Positions 7,250 to 16,815 of a stretch of DNA of 19,455 nt are shown piece after piece (within the stretch, counting starts at the first letter, position 1; every line of letters begins with the position of its first letter). A program made the translations under genes and the position numbers. The notes beneath the pieces are model-generated. The model ran no database searches. It was not told where the DNA came from and was given only the letters and a program-made list of their open reading frames with translations. The stretch is from JBBRLG01 sp038231495 (lineage in GTDB: Bacteria > Planctomycetota > Planctomycetia > Gemmatales > Gemmataceae), in contig JBBRLG010000068.1 in assembly GCA_038231495.1 (NCBI GenBank), positions 1 to 19,455 of the forward strand. The letters run 5' to 3'.

Positions 7250-8254
7250 CTACTTCTTCTCGTGCAACTTCGGGAAGTCCTTCGTCGTGGTGATCTCGGC
7301 CCCCTTGTCGTTCAAAAAGACGATACGGGCCGCGACGCCCTCCTGCTTTTCCAGCAACTTTAGTCCCGGTTCGCCCAGCACGCTTGCCACCTTCGTCAAA
7401 CTGTCCGACGTGATGCCGTTCGGCGCAACCACCGTCACGCTCCGGTGGCCCAGCAAGCCGACGCCGGTGCGCGGATCGACAATGTGCGAGTAACGCTTGC
7501 CGCCGATCTCGACGTACTGCTCGGCGTCGCCGGAGGTCGAGACACCCGCATTTTTCAGGACCAGGTGCCGGGGGCTTTTGACCTCCTCCGGCGCGAGGGG
7601 CAAGATGCCGACGGTCCAGCCCTCGGCGTCCGGTGGAGGCTCGCCGACCGCGATGTCGCCGCCCGCCGCGACCAGGGCGCGGTCGATGCCGTGCTTTTTC
7701 AGGACGGCGAGCGCCTCGTCGGCAGCGTAGCCCTTGGCGATGCCGCCCAGGTCGAGCCGCATGCCCGGCTTGAGCAACTGCACCGTTTGCCCCTTCGCAT
7801 CCAGCTTGACGTTTTTGTAGGAGACGAGTTCCAGTGCCTTTTTCAGATCGTCGGGGTCGGGCAAGCGTTGTGTCCGGCGGGCCAGCCGCCACAGCCGCAC
7901 GACCGGGCCGACCGTCACGTCGAAAGCGCCGTCGGACAGTTTGCTAACTTCCTGCGCTTTCGCCAGGACGGTGAACAACTCGTCGCTAACCTTTACTGGG
8001 TCGCCGCCGGCTTTGTCGCAAAGGCGCATCAATTCACTGGTAGGACGGTAGTCGCTCATGGTAGCATCAAGGTCGGCGACGCGCGCGAAGGCGGCGGTCG
8101 TGGCGGCGCGAGCCGTTTTCTCGTCGCCGGCATAAACAATCATCTGGAACTTCGTCCCCATGTGGGCTTCGGTAAATTCAAAGCGCGTCAGGGCCGGGTC
8201 GGCGGCGGCCGCCGGCGCGGTAAGCAAGAGGCAGGATAAAACGAGCCGGGTCAT
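7250..8254 (-). CDS. apbE: FAD:protein FMN transferase (ApbE family)
   Basis: ApbE covalently attaches FMN from FAD to a threonine or serine of exported flavoproteins, such as RnfG/NqrC-type redox subunits, using Mg2+. This 334-residue protein shows the family blocks in order: DGAFDVTVGP at 108-117, LDLGGIAKGYAAD at 167-179, ALVAAGGDIAVG at 193-204, VSTSGDAEQY at 238-247, SHIVDPRTG at 256-264 and a metal-ligand region around SDSLTKV at 283-289. A signal peptide (MTRLVLSCLLLTAPAAAADP) places it outside the cytoplasmic membrane. I chose the ATG at 8252-8254, which starts the signal peptide; an upstream GTG at 8308 would add 18 residues before it and overlap the divergent gene. It diverges from the FGE-domain gene with 56 bp between starts, and converges on rpmA. 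No Rnf/Nqr substrate gene is in view. Confidence 0.95.
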   Translation of the reverse strand: MTRLVLSCLLLTAPAAAADPALTRFEFTEAHMGTKFQMIVYAGDEKTARAATTAAFARVADLDATMSDYRPTSELMRLCDKAGGDPVKVSDELFTVLAKAQEVSKLSDGAFDVTVGPVVRLWRLARRTQRLPDPDDLKKALELVSYKNVKLDAKGQTVQLLKPGMRLDLGGIAKGYAADEALAVLKKHGIDRALVAAGGDIAVGEPPPDAEGWTVGILPLAPEEVKSPRHLVLKNAGVSTSGDAEQYVEIGGKRYSHIVDPRTGVGLLGHRSVTVVAPNGITSDSLTKVASVLGEPGLKLLEKQEGVAARIVFLNDKGAEITTTKDFPKLHEKK

Positions 8255-8310
8255 GACTTGAATCCGCTGGGGTGACAACGCACACGCAACCTCGTTGGAG
8301 CTTATCACAG

Positions 8311-9402
8311 ATGCGGCGACTATTACAGCACTCCCTAATCGCGGGCGCCCTGTTCGTCAGCGGCACGGCCTGCGCCCTGGCGTTCTTCGCCGAGCCGGTC
8401 GCGGCCGTGGCCGACAAGGGCGAGCCGAAGGAGCAAAAGCCCTACAAGGACACCATTCCCGCCGACGGCGACGAGGCCGCGGTCAGCTTCGAGATGGTGC
8501 CGATCCCCGGCGGCACCTTCACGATGGGCAGCCCCGAAACCGAGAAGGGCCGCAATAAGGACGAAGGCCCGCAGCACCCCGTCACGGTCAAGCCGTTCTG
8601 GATGGGCAAGACGCACGTCACCTGGGACGAGTACGACCGCTTCTGGCGCGCCCACCCCGGCAACAAGGAGGAGGAACGCGACCCCAAGAAAAATCCGAAG
8701 GACCCCGACGCCGTCAGCCGGCCGACGCCGCCCTACGCCGACGAGACGTTCGGCCACGGCCGCGAAGGCCAGCCGGTGCTGTGCATCACGCAGCACGCCG
8801 CGATGGAGTATTGCCGTTGGCTGTCCAAGACGACCGACAAGACCTACCGCCTGCCGACCGAGGCCGAGTGGGAGTACGCCGCCCGCGCCGGCACCAAGAC
8901 CGCGTACTTCTTCGGCGACGACCCGAAGCAGCTCGGCGACTACGCGTGGTACGCGGCCAACTCCAAGGACGTGGCCCACAAGACCGCCGAGAAGAAGCCC
9001 AACCCGTGGGGCTTGTACGACATTTATGGCAACGTCGCCCAGTGGTGCGTCGATCAATACAATCCCGATTATTACGCGACCTTCGCGCTGGACAAGCCGG
9101 CGCTGCAGCCGGTGCTGCTGCCGAACGAGTACCGCTTCACGCACGTGGCTCGCGGCGGCTCGTGGGCCGACAAGGCGGAACAGTGCCGCAGTGCCTCCCG
9201 CCGTAACTCCGAGCTGAATTGGATCAAACAGGATCCACAACGTCCGCAAAGCATCTGGTGGCTGACCGACGCGGATTTTGTCGGTTTTCGAGTTGTGCGG
9301 CCGGTCGAAGAGCAGGACAATCTGAAAGGGCTGCGGTCGAAGGTGACCAAGCAGAGCAAGAATTTGCCGCCGAAGGAAGATAGTAAGCCCAAGGACAAGT
9401 AA
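8311..9402 (+). CDS. Exported FGE-sulfatase (SUMF1) domain protein
   Basis: The 363-residue product has an N-terminal hydrophobic signal or anchor (HSLIAGALFVSGTACALAFF) and then a full formylglycine-generating-enzyme fold: PIPGGTFTMGS at about 64-74, HPVTVKPFWMGKTHVTWDEY, YRLPTEAEWEYAARAG from 179, NPWGLYDIYGNVAQW, RGGSW at 281-285, CRSASRR from 292 and FVGFRVVRP near 325. True FGEs use a Cys pair (C336 and C341 in the human enzyme). Here only C292, matching the second, is present; the first is replaced within ADKAEQ. It is therefore more likely one of the many planctomycete FGE-fold proteins with a binding or other catalytic role than a sulfatase-activating enzyme. GGAG at 8297-8300 supports the ATG at 8311 over the GTG at 8272. 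A Lys/Pro-rich tail follows the domain. Confidence 0.92.
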   Translation: MRRLLQHSLIAGALFVSGTACALAFFAEPVAAVADKGEPKEQKPYKDTIPADGDEAAVSFEMVPIPGGTFTMGSPETEKGRNKDEGPQHPVTVKPFWMGKTHVTWDEYDRFWRAHPGNKEEERDPKKNPKDPDAVSRPTPPYADETFGHGREGQPVLCITQHAAMEYCRWLSKTTDKTYRLPTEAEWEYAARAGTKTAYFFGDDPKQLGDYAWYAANSKDVAHKTAEKKPNPWGLYDIYGNVAQWCVDQYNPDYYATFALDKPALQPVLLPNEYRFTHVARGGSWADKAEQCRSASRRNSELNWIKQDPQRPQSIWWLTDADFVGFRVVRPVEEQDNLKGLRSKVTKQSKNLPPKEDSKPKDK

Positions 9403-9419
9403 GAAGCAACGTCAAGCAA

Positions 9420-9481
9420 TTTCCGAGCCTGAAGCGTAAGCCCGGGAAAGCAATACCCCGCTTACGCTTCAGGCTCGGAAA
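9420..9481. terminator. Inverted repeat with 22-bp arms after the FGE-domain gene
   Basis: Arms at 9420-9441 and 9460-9481 are exact reverse complements, centred on GAGCCTGAAGCGTAAGC, with an 18-nt spacer. It begins 17 bp after the stop codon and ends 48 bp before the next start. It is unrelated in sequence to the GCCGCTTGCGGC family. I recall this kind of repeat as frequent in Gemmata-type genomes. It is probably a transcript end or an mRNA-stabilising hairpin. Confidence 0.65.
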
Positions 9482-9529
9482 GACGAGCGGACCGATACCT
9501 TTTTTCCCCCACCAACCAGGAGTCTCTCC

Positions 9530-10834
<1,305 letters not shown>

Positions 10835-10840
10835 CAGCAT

Positions 10841-10876
10841 TTGCCGCTGGCGGCTTTGCAACGCCGCACGCGGCAA
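10841..10876. terminator. Imperfect hairpin between convergent oxidoreductase and alaS genes
   Basis: TTGCCGCTGGCGGC on the left pairs with GCCGCACGCGGCAA on the right, with two or three mismatches. It lies 6 bp after each of the two facing stop codons. It is a degenerate member of the GCCGCTTGCGGC family and a likely bidirectional terminator. Confidence 0.6.
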
Positions 10877-10882
10877 TACCGT

Positions 10883-13582
10883 TTAGCCCAGTTTTTCAAG
10901 GGCCGTCTTCTTCGCCAGGGCCAGCGCCGCGCCGAGCTTCGACGGGTCGCTGCCGCCGGCCTGGGCCATGTCCTTGCGGCCACCGCCCTTGCCGCCGACC
11001 ACCTTCGCCATCTCGCCCACCAGCTTGCCCGCCTCGACCTTCTTCGTCAGGTCGTCCGTCACGCCGGTCAAGAGCAGCACCTTGCCTTCGTCCACCCAGC
11101 CGAAACAGATCACCGCACTCTTCGCCTTGGTCCGCAGCCGGTCCACCTGCGCTCGCATCTGATCGATCGACGCCGCCGGCAATTCACCGATGATGATCTT
11201 CGCGCCGTTCACCTCCGCCGCGTCGGCCAGAAGCTTGTCCGCGGCGCCGTTCAAGTCGCCGGCCTGACCCTTTTTCAACTGCGTTTGCAGCTTTTTGACC
11301 TCGGCTTGCAACGACTCGATCCGGCTGCCGAGTTGCTCCGGGTTGCAGTTGAAGCGCGCGGTCAGGTCGTCCACGATTGCCGCAAGGCGCTGCACCGTGT
11401 TGACCGCCTCGCGGCCGGTGACGCCAACGACCCGGCGGACGCCCTTGCCGACGAGTTCCTGGCCGACGAGCTTGAAAAAACCCGCCTGGCCGGTGTGCGT
11501 CAAGTGGGTGCCGCCGCAAAACTCGATGGAGTGCTCGGCCGTCGCGTCTTGCGGCCGGTCCGCGCCGACGACCAGGACGCGCACCGGGTCGGGATACTTC
11601 TCGCCGAAGACGGCACGCACGCCGGGCAACTTCTTGGCGTCCGCCAACGGCAGCGTGTGCGCCGTCACGGGCAAGTCGGCGTAGAGCTTCTCGTTGACCA
11701 GCCGCTCGACCTCGGCGATTTCTGCCGCTGACAACGGCTTGTCATGCGTGAAGTCGAACCGTGTCTTGTCCGGATCGACGAGCGAGCCTTTCTGCTCGAC
11801 GTGGCCGCCGAGCACCTTGCGCAAGGCCCAGTTGAGGACGTGCGTCGTCGTGTGGTTGCGCATGGTGTCGGCACGGTGCCGGTCCACCACCAGCACGGCC
11901 TTCTGCCCCGGTTGCAGGGAGTCCGACAGGTCCGAAAACTTGCCGACGTGCAGCACCGTGTCGCCGAGCCGCTGCGTGTCCTCGACGTGGAAGGTGCCGG
12001 TGTCGGTGTTGATCGCGCCGCGGTCGCCGACTTGACCGCCTTGTTCAGCGTAAAAGTTGGTCTTGTCGAGCAGCAGCGCGATCTGCCGACCGTTGGGCAA
12101 CTCGCCGGTGCGGTGGACCGTGTTGCCCTCCACCCAGCCGAGGATCGTCGCCTCGATGCGGCCGCCCTTGTACTTGGGCGCATCGTCGGTCTTCGGCAAC
12201 TCGCCGCTGATCGCCGTCACCGCGATTTTCTTGTGAGCGCCCCGTGCCTTTTCTTTCGCCTCGGCCATGAGGCGATCGAAGCCGGTTCGATCCACGCCCA
12301 TGCCCAATTCCGCCGCCATCTGCTCCACGATGTCGATGAAGAAGCCGTAGGTGTCGTGCAACTGGAACGCGACCGCGTCGGTAATCTGGGGCCGCGGTCC
12401 GCCGCCTTTTTTCGCGTCCTCGACGCTCTTGTTGAATAGCCCGATGCCGCGGTCCCAGGTGCGGATGAATTGCTGTTCCTCGCCGAAGATTACCTTCGCC
12501 ACCTGGTCCGGCTTGGTCATCAGTTCGGGGAAGGGGCCGCGCATCACCTCCACGACGGTCGGCACCAATTCGTGCAGGAAGGGCATCTTGGTGCCGAGGT
12601 ATTGGCGGCCATAACGCTCCGCCCGCCGCAGGATGCTGCGCAGGACGTAGCCGCGCTTCTCGTTACTCGGCTCCGCGCCGTCGGTCAGCGCGAACGTCAG
12701 CGCCCGCATGTGGTCCGCGATGACACGGTACGCCGTATCCTTGATGTCCTCCAGCTTGCCGGTGTAGGGCACTGCTCCGGTGACGCGCTGAATCGCCTCG
12801 AAAATCGGCGTAAAAATGTCGGTGTCGTAGTTGCTCGCTTTGTTCTGGATGACCGCCGTGACGCGCTCGAAACCCATGCCGGTATCGACGTGCTTCGCCG
12901 GCAACGGCGTCAGCTTGCGGTCCGCGCCGCGATTAAATTGGATAAAAACGAGGTTCCAAATCTCAATAACGTCCGGCGTGCCGCCGTTGACGAGCTTGCC
13001 GCCCGACTTGTTCGGCGTCCGGTCGTAATGGATTTCGGAACACGGCCCGCACGGCCCGGTGTCGCCCATCTCCCAGAAGTTGTCCTGCTTGTTGCCCCAG
13101 TGGACGTGCGTAGGGTTTATGTCCGTCTCCGAGCGCCACAGCGCCGCCGCCTCGTCGTCGCGCGCCAGGCCTTGCGAGTCGTCGCCCTCGAAGACGGTCG
13201 CGTGCAGGCGGCTTTTGTCCAACTGCCACACCACGGTCAGCAACTCCCACGCCCAGCGGATCGCCTCTTTCTTGAAGTAGTCGCCGAAGCTCCAGTTGCC
13301 GAGCATCTCGAAAAAAGTGTGGTGGTAAGTGTCCTTGCCCACGTCGTCGAGGTCGTTGTGCTTGCCGCCGGCGCGGATGCACTTCTGCGTATTCGCCGCC
13401 CGCCGGTAGGGCCGGGTGCCGATGCCGAGGAACACGTCCTTGAACTGGTTCATGCCGGCGTTGCTGAACAGCAGCGTTGGGTCGTCGTGCGGCACGACAC
13501 TGCTGGACGGCACGAAAGTGTGGCCGTGCTTTTCGACGAAGAAGTCGATGAACTGCTGGCGAATCGCGTTGGCGGTGAGCAT
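10883..13582 (-). CDS. alaS: Alanyl-tRNA synthetase
   Basis: AlaRS charges tRNA-Ala in the cytoplasm and edits mis-serylated tRNA. The 899-residue product has the class II catalytic core at the N terminus (IRQQFIDFFVEKHGH, NTQKCIRAGGKHNDLDDVG, HHTFFEMLGNWSFGDYFK), the tRNA-recognition middle region (GYVLRSILRRAERYGR), the editing domain with zinc ligands H577 and H581 (HTTTH) and C689 and H693 (CGGTH), and a C-Ala/DHHA1 tail ending in KGGGRKDMAQAGG. The length agrees with the E. coli enzyme (876). I start at the ATG at 13580-13582, giving MLTANAIRQQFIDFF; an upstream start at 13651 would translate the intergenic repeat and is rejected. GAGGGG is a possible ribosome-binding site. The start codon is only 18 nt from the edge of a strong hairpin, which would sit in the leader if transcription comes from further upstream. 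Confidence 0.97.
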   Translation of the reverse strand: MLTANAIRQQFIDFFVEKHGHTFVPSSSVVPHDDPTLLFSNAGMNQFKDVFLGIGTRPYRRAANTQKCIRAGGKHNDLDDVGKDTYHHTFFEMLGNWSFGDYFKKEAIRWAWELLTVVWQLDKSRLHATVFEGDDSQGLARDDEAAALWRSETDINPTHVHWGNKQDNFWEMGDTGPCGPCSEIHYDRTPNKSGGKLVNGGTPDVIEIWNLVFIQFNRGADRKLTPLPAKHVDTGMGFERVTAVIQNKASNYDTDIFTPIFEAIQRVTGAVPYTGKLEDIKDTAYRVIADHMRALTFALTDGAEPSNEKRGYVLRSILRRAERYGRQYLGTKMPFLHELVPTVVEVMRGPFPELMTKPDQVAKVIFGEEQQFIRTWDRGIGLFNKSVEDAKKGGGPRPQITDAVAFQLHDTYGFFIDIVEQMAAELGMGVDRTGFDRLMAEAKEKARGAHKKIAVTAISGELPKTDDAPKYKGGRIEATILGWVEGNTVHRTGELPNGRQIALLLDKTNFYAEQGGQVGDRGAINTDTGTFHVEDTQRLGDTVLHVGKFSDLSDSLQPGQKAVLVVDRHRADTMRNHTTTHVLNWALRKVLGGHVEQKGSLVDPDKTRFDFTHDKPLSAAEIAEVERLVNEKLYADLPVTAHTLPLADAKKLPGVRAVFGEKYPDPVRVLVVGADRPQDATAEHSIEFCGGTHLTHTGQAGFFKLVGQELVGKGVRRVVGVTGREAVNTVQRLAAIVDDLTARFNCNPEQLGSRIESLQAEVKKLQTQLKKGQAGDLNGAADKLLADAAEVNGAKIIIGELPAASIDQMRAQVDRLRTKAKSAVICFGWVDEGKVLLLTGVTDDLTKKVEAGKLVGEMAKVVGGKGGGRKDMAQAGGSDPSKLGAALALAKKTALEKLG

Positions 13583-13600
13583 GAAAACCGTTCCCCTCGG

Positions 13601-13644
13601 GCCGCTTGCGGCTGAGCGCGCCCCGGCGCTCAGCCGCAAGCGGC
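13601..13644. repeat. Hairpin of the GCCGCTTGCGGC family in the alaS leader
   Basis: Arms of 19 bp (13601-13619 and 13626-13644; GCCGCTTGCGGCTGAGCGC) with a 6-nt loop. Unlike the other copies, it is far from the previous stop (49 bp) and close to the next start (18 nt upstream of the alaS ATG). It could terminate the MFS transcript or act within the alaS leader. Confidence 0.75.
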
Positions 13645-13693
13645 AATACAATAATGCTGGAATCGTACCGGTCGCTGGGGGATGTGGGAAGAC

Positions 13694-15004
13694 CTACCGG
13701 GTCAGCCGCGCGCACAGCAGGACGAGGGCGGTCGCGCCGACGATCCCGACCCCCAGGCAAGCGGTTACCTGCCAAACGCCCAAGTAGTCGGCGGCCTTGC
13801 CGGCCAGGAGGTTGCCCACCGGCAGCGTGCCCGTCGTCACCATAGACCAGATGCCCAACACCCGACCGCGGTTCGCGTCGGTCACGGTCAGTTGCACCGT
13901 CGATTGCGCCGTCGAGAAGAACAGCGACGGCCCCAAGCCGAACACGACGCAGCACAGGACCGCCAACGGCAACGACGATACGAACGCCAGGCACAGCAGC
14001 GACGCCGCCGTCAGGAGGGTGCCGCAGCCGAAGAAAAGATACCGCCGCGGTTGCGTGGCAAACGTTGCGACGAAAAACGCGCCCACCAGCGCCCCACAAC
14101 CGACGCCGCTGAGCAGGTAGCAGTAACCGTCTTCGCCGGTGTGCAGTTGCTTGTCCGCGACGGCCGGCAACAGTGACAGGACCGGCCAGCCGAGCAGTGC
14201 CAGGCTGCCGCTCAGGACCAGCAGGTAAAATAGGCCGCGGTGGTCGAACAGGTAGCGGGCCGCCTCCACCATGCCGCGGAGCGTGGTGTGTTCGCCGATG
14301 TGGGCCGTCCGGGCCACGTCCATCCACGCCAGCGCCGCCAGCACGGCCAAGAAACTCAGACCGTTGATCAGAAAGCAGTAGCCGGCCGCCTCGTTGCTCA
14401 ATCCCTCCTTCGGGTCGTGCGCGGCGTTCAAGACGGTAAACAGCAGCGCGCCAAGGAACGGCCCGACGGCCCGCGCCGTGTTGAACAGCATGGAGTTGAG
14501 CGCCACCGCGTTCACCAGGTCGTCGCGGCCCACCAGGTCGATGACGAACGCCATACGCGCCGGCAGATCGAGCGCGTTGACGACGCCGGCGGCCAGGGCG
14601 AATAGCAGCAAGTGCCAGACTTCCGGCCGGCCGAAGAGGACGTACGCCGACAGGAGCAGTGCGATGACCAGTTGCAGGGACTGCGTCGTGAAGATAAGGC
14701 CGCGTTTCGGCCAACGGTCCACGAGGGTGCCGGCCCACGCGCCGAGCAGCAACGTCGGCAGCAGTTGCGCCGCGGCGATGGTCGCCGGCCAACTCGGTTG
14801 CTTGTCGCCGAGCTTGTAGGCCAGCGACATCAGCGCTGTCGTCTGCACCCACGAACCGACGAGCGACACCATTTGGCCGAGGAAGTAAAGGCGATAATTG
14901 CGGTGCCTCAAGGCGCTAAAAGTGGTCAGCCGCCAGCGCCGGGCGGGTTGGGGTAGGACTGCTTCGTCCGCGTCGGGGTAGAGCGGGATGTCGGTGGCGG
15001 ACAT
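13694..15004 (-). CDS. MFS transporter (MFS_3/EntS-like exporter)
   Basis: A 436-residue polytopic membrane protein with about twelve hydrophobic segments. The start, FSALRHRNYRLYFLGQMVSLVGSW, is characteristic of the MFS_3 group of exporters related to the enterobactin exporter EntS; the loop after the second helix carries GTLVDRWPKR, the MFS signature motif A equivalent (G-x-x-x-D-R). ALDLPARMAFVIDLVG and ALNSMLFNTARAVGPFLGALL are also typical of this group. It probably exports a small molecule by proton antiport; the substrate cannot be read from sequence. The ATG at 15002-15004 has no strong Shine-Dalgarno sequence. It lies between the XRE regulator and alaS on the same strand but is flanked on both sides by hairpins, so it may be its own unit. 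Confidence 0.92.
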   Translation of the reverse strand: MSATDIPLYPDADEAVLPQPARRWRLTTFSALRHRNYRLYFLGQMVSLVGSWVQTTALMSLAYKLGDKQPSWPATIAAAQLLPTLLLGAWAGTLVDRWPKRGLIFTTQSLQLVIALLLSAYVLFGRPEVWHLLLFALAAGVVNALDLPARMAFVIDLVGRDDLVNAVALNSMLFNTARAVGPFLGALLFTVLNAAHDPKEGLSNEAAGYCFLINGLSFLAVLAALAWMDVARTAHIGEHTTLRGMVEAARYLFDHRGLFYLLVLSGSLALLGWPVLSLLPAVADKQLHTGEDGYCYLLSGVGCGALVGAFFVATFATQPRRYLFFGCGTLLTAASLLCLAFVSSLPLAVLCCVVFGLGPSLFFSTAQSTVQLTVTDANRGRVLGIWSMVTTGTLPVGNLLAGKAADYLGVWQVTACLGVGIVGATALVLLCARLTR

Positions 15005-15047
15005 GGGTTCAGGCTAACGGTAAGGCGGAAGCGGGGTCAAGGCGGAA

Positions 15048-15097
15048 TTGCCGCTTGCGGCTGAGCGCGGGGGGGAGCGCTCAGCCGCAAGCGGCAA
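15048..15097. terminator. Hairpin between XRE regulator and MFS gene
   Basis: Arms of 21 bp at 15048-15068 and 15077-15097 (core GCCGCTTGCGGCTGAGCGC) with a G-rich 8-nt loop. It starts 6 bp after the stop of the regulator gene on the minus strand, the position expected of a 3'-end hairpin. There is no T-run. Confidence 0.75.
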
Positions 15098-15103
15098 ATC
15101 ATT

Positions 15104-15682
15104 TCACGCCCGGTCGCGGTAGGGTTGCACCTTCTCGTACAGCAACCCGACGAACTGTTCGAGTAAATCGAGGTATTCGGTGCCGGTGATGGCGTGGATC
15201 TGCTGGATCAGCTTGCGACGGCGCTCGAGCCGAGCGACAAAGCCATCGACGCCGAATGCCGTCAGCGGGCCGCCGGTGCCTTGCAACGACAGCAGCTCGT
15301 CGATCTCCTCGCCGGACAACTGACTGGCACGGTCGGGGTTGCGCTCCATCCACCCGAGCAGTTCGGGTTGCGTCGCCCGGTCGTAAAGCCGCCGGACACT
15401 GTCGTCGCCGTTGGCCGGGCTGGTCTCGCGCATCTTGGGCAACAGGCGGTCGAGCGGCGTCGTCCTTAGTTCGCTGACGGACAGGCCGAGCGCGCGGGCA
15501 CAGGCGCCGATGGTCGAGTTGCGCAAAGTACGGGTACTACCGTCGAGGAGGATTTGCCGGGCGGTGTGCCGGTTCAGGCGGGCGATGCGCGCGAACTCCT
15601 CCTGGTTCCAGCCGCGCTCCTCGACGAGGCGCGCGATCTTCGTCGCCAGCTCGGGGCCGGGGGATGGTTGCGGCTCGTCCAT
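15104..15682 (-). CDS. XRE-family helix-turn-helix protein
   Basis: The 192-residue protein has a lambda-repressor-type helix-turn-helix at residues about 12-62: LATKIARLVEERGWNQEEFA (helix 1 and 2), then RIARLNRHTARQIL as the recognition region, and ALGLSVSEL closing the domain. The remaining 120 residues are acidic and helical (LDRLLPKMRET, SGEEIDELLSLQG, IHAITGTEYLDLLEQFVGLL) with no recognised ligand or peptidase motif; similar two-part proteins are seen in planctomycetes. The ATG at 15680-15682 places the domain at the N terminus; the open frame extends upstream to 16723 through the permease gene in another frame and is not coding there. It follows the ABC exporter genes and precedes the MFS exporter, so regulation of one of these is possible but unproven. 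Confidence 0.88.
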   Translation of the reverse strand: MDEPQPSPGPELATKIARLVEERGWNQEEFARIARLNRHTARQILLDGSTRTLRNSTIGACARALGLSVSELRTTPLDRLLPKMRETSPANGDDSVRRLYDRATQPELLGWMERNPDRASQLSGEEIDELLSLQGTGGPLTAFGVDGFVARLERRRKLIQQIHAITGTEYLDLLEQFVGLLYEKVQPYRDRA

Positions 15683-15728
15683 GTCCCCAATCCTACTCGC
15701 AAATCGGGGCGATGAACAGGTTCGTAGC

Positions 15729-15776
15729 CCGCCGCTTGCGGCTGAGCGCTCCCGAGCGCTCAGCCGCAAGCGGCGG
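15729..15776. terminator. Hairpin after the ABC permease gene
   Basis: Perfect 22-bp arms (15729-15750 and 15755-15776; core GCCGCTTGCGGCTGAGCGCT) with a CCCG tetraloop. It begins 4 bp after the permease stop on the minus strand and lies 47 bp before the regulator start. It is the most stable member of the family in this window. Confidence 0.78.
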
Positions 15777-15780
15777 TCGA

Positions 15781-16815
15781 TCACAGCGGCGCCGGCAGGT
15801 CGCGGCGGTTGAACGTCCACAGCGCCAGCCCGTACCCCAGGAAGCCGACCGCGAGCAGCACCGCCAGCATCGGAACGGAACACAGCGGTTGCCCCCCGTT
15901 CCACTCGGCCAACGTGACGCAACTGCCCTGGCCGAGGATCGTCTGCTGCGGCTGGTAGTAGTAGAAGATCGTAAAGGGCCGCAAGTACGCGGCAAAATCC
16001 CACATCTGGCCGAGCAAGTTGATGAGGAACTGCACCACCGTCACGCCGATCGCCACCATCAGGACGCGCATCCGAAAGCGGCCGAGTGCCGACAAGAACA
16101 TCGTGTAGCCGCTCACCGCGAAGATCAAGCCGCCCGCCAACGGCAACGCCGGCAGGAAGTCCAACAACGCCACGTGCAGCCGGGCTTGCTTTTGCTCCTC
16201 CGTCTCTTTCTCCATCTGGATCGGGGCTTGCACGCTGTATTTGAGCGGCCCCACCTGCAAGCTGTACGTCACGTCGGGCAGCTTCAGTTCCGGCGCGTCC
16301 ACCACCTGGATCGGATTCAGGTAGGTGCCGAGACACGTCCCGGCCCACAGGCTCAGGCACAGGACCGGAATCGTCACGAGGTCCACGATGAAATGGGCGA
16401 GGATCAGTTTGAAGCGGGCGAGCGGTTGGGCCAGCAGCAGCTCCATCGTGCCGCGATCCACCTCGCCGGCGATTGCCGACGCGGCGCGGCCGATCGCCCA
16501 GACGCAGAACATCAGTTCGATCACCGGGTGGACGTAGCCGATCGACAGCATGTCGGTCGCGTGGTCCAGGCTCAGGCGTTCGCCGCCGATGAGCGAGCGA
16601 ATGACCTGGCCCGGCCCTTTGAAGACTTGCTGTTCGAGGTCGTGCTGGTTCATGCCGCCGAGGCCGGCCAGCTGGTTGAAGAACGGTGCCATCTCGCCGA
16701 GGATGCGTGCCGTAATTTTGCACCAGAGCAGCTGGTACAGGCCGAGAAGCAGGGCCACCAGGATCAACGGCTTGAGCACGTCGCGCAGCAGCTTGCGGAC
16801 CAGAATCCAGGTCAT
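15781..16815 (-). CDS. ABC-2 type transporter permease
   Basis: A 344-residue membrane protein with about six helices: KPLILVALLLGLYQLLW, VIELMFCVWAIGRAASAI, LAHFIVDLVTIPVLCLSL, LPALPLAGGLIFAVSGYTMF, VLMVAIGVTVVQFLINLL and LAVLLAVGFLGYGLALW. Between helices 2 and 3 is GEVDRGTMELLLAQPLARFK, the cytoplasmic coupling segment (E-x-x-x-G-T-x-E-L-L-L-x-x-P-x-x-R) typical of NatB/ABC-2 permeases. A long hydrophilic loop rich in Glu and Lys lies before helix 4. The start ATG (16813-16815) overlaps the ATPase stop as ATGA, so translation is coupled and the two make one exporter. The substrate is unknown. A hairpin lies 4 bp after the stop. Confidence 0.93.
   Translation of the reverse strand: MTWILVRKLLRDVLKPLILVALLLGLYQLLWCKITARILGEMAPFFNQLAGLGGMNQHDLEQQVFKGPGQVIRSLIGGERLSLDHATDMLSIGYVHPVIELMFCVWAIGRAASAIAGEVDRGTMELLLAQPLARFKLILAHFIVDLVTIPVLCLSLWAGTCLGTYLNPIQVVDAPELKLPDVTYSLQVGPLKYSVQAPIQMEKETEEQKQARLHVALLDFLPALPLAGGLIFAVSGYTMFLSALGRFRMRVLMVAIGVTVVQFLINLLGQMWDFAAYLRPFTIFYYYQPQQTILGQGSCVTLAEWNGGQPLCSVPMLAVLLAVGFLGYGLALWTFNRRDLPAPL

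Noticed and set aside
7250..8254. ApbE as a lipoprotein (Cys at residue 8)
   Set aside because: The cysteine follows too short a hydrophobic stretch and VLSC is a poor lipobox; a signal peptidase I site after APAAA fits better.
8335..9249. 304-codon frame antisense to the FGE-domain gene
   Set aside because: Low-complexity Val/Arg/Gly-rich translation with no motif; the sense strand is clearly coding.
12963..14852. 629-codon minus-strand frame
   Set aside because: It is an out-of-frame shadow of the MFS gene and alaS, both of which have unmistakable products in their own frames.
15104..16723. 539-codon minus-strand frame including the XRE regulator
   Set aside because: The part before 15682 is a shifted reading of the permease gene and of a hairpin; the helix-turn-helix protein starts at the ATG at 15682.
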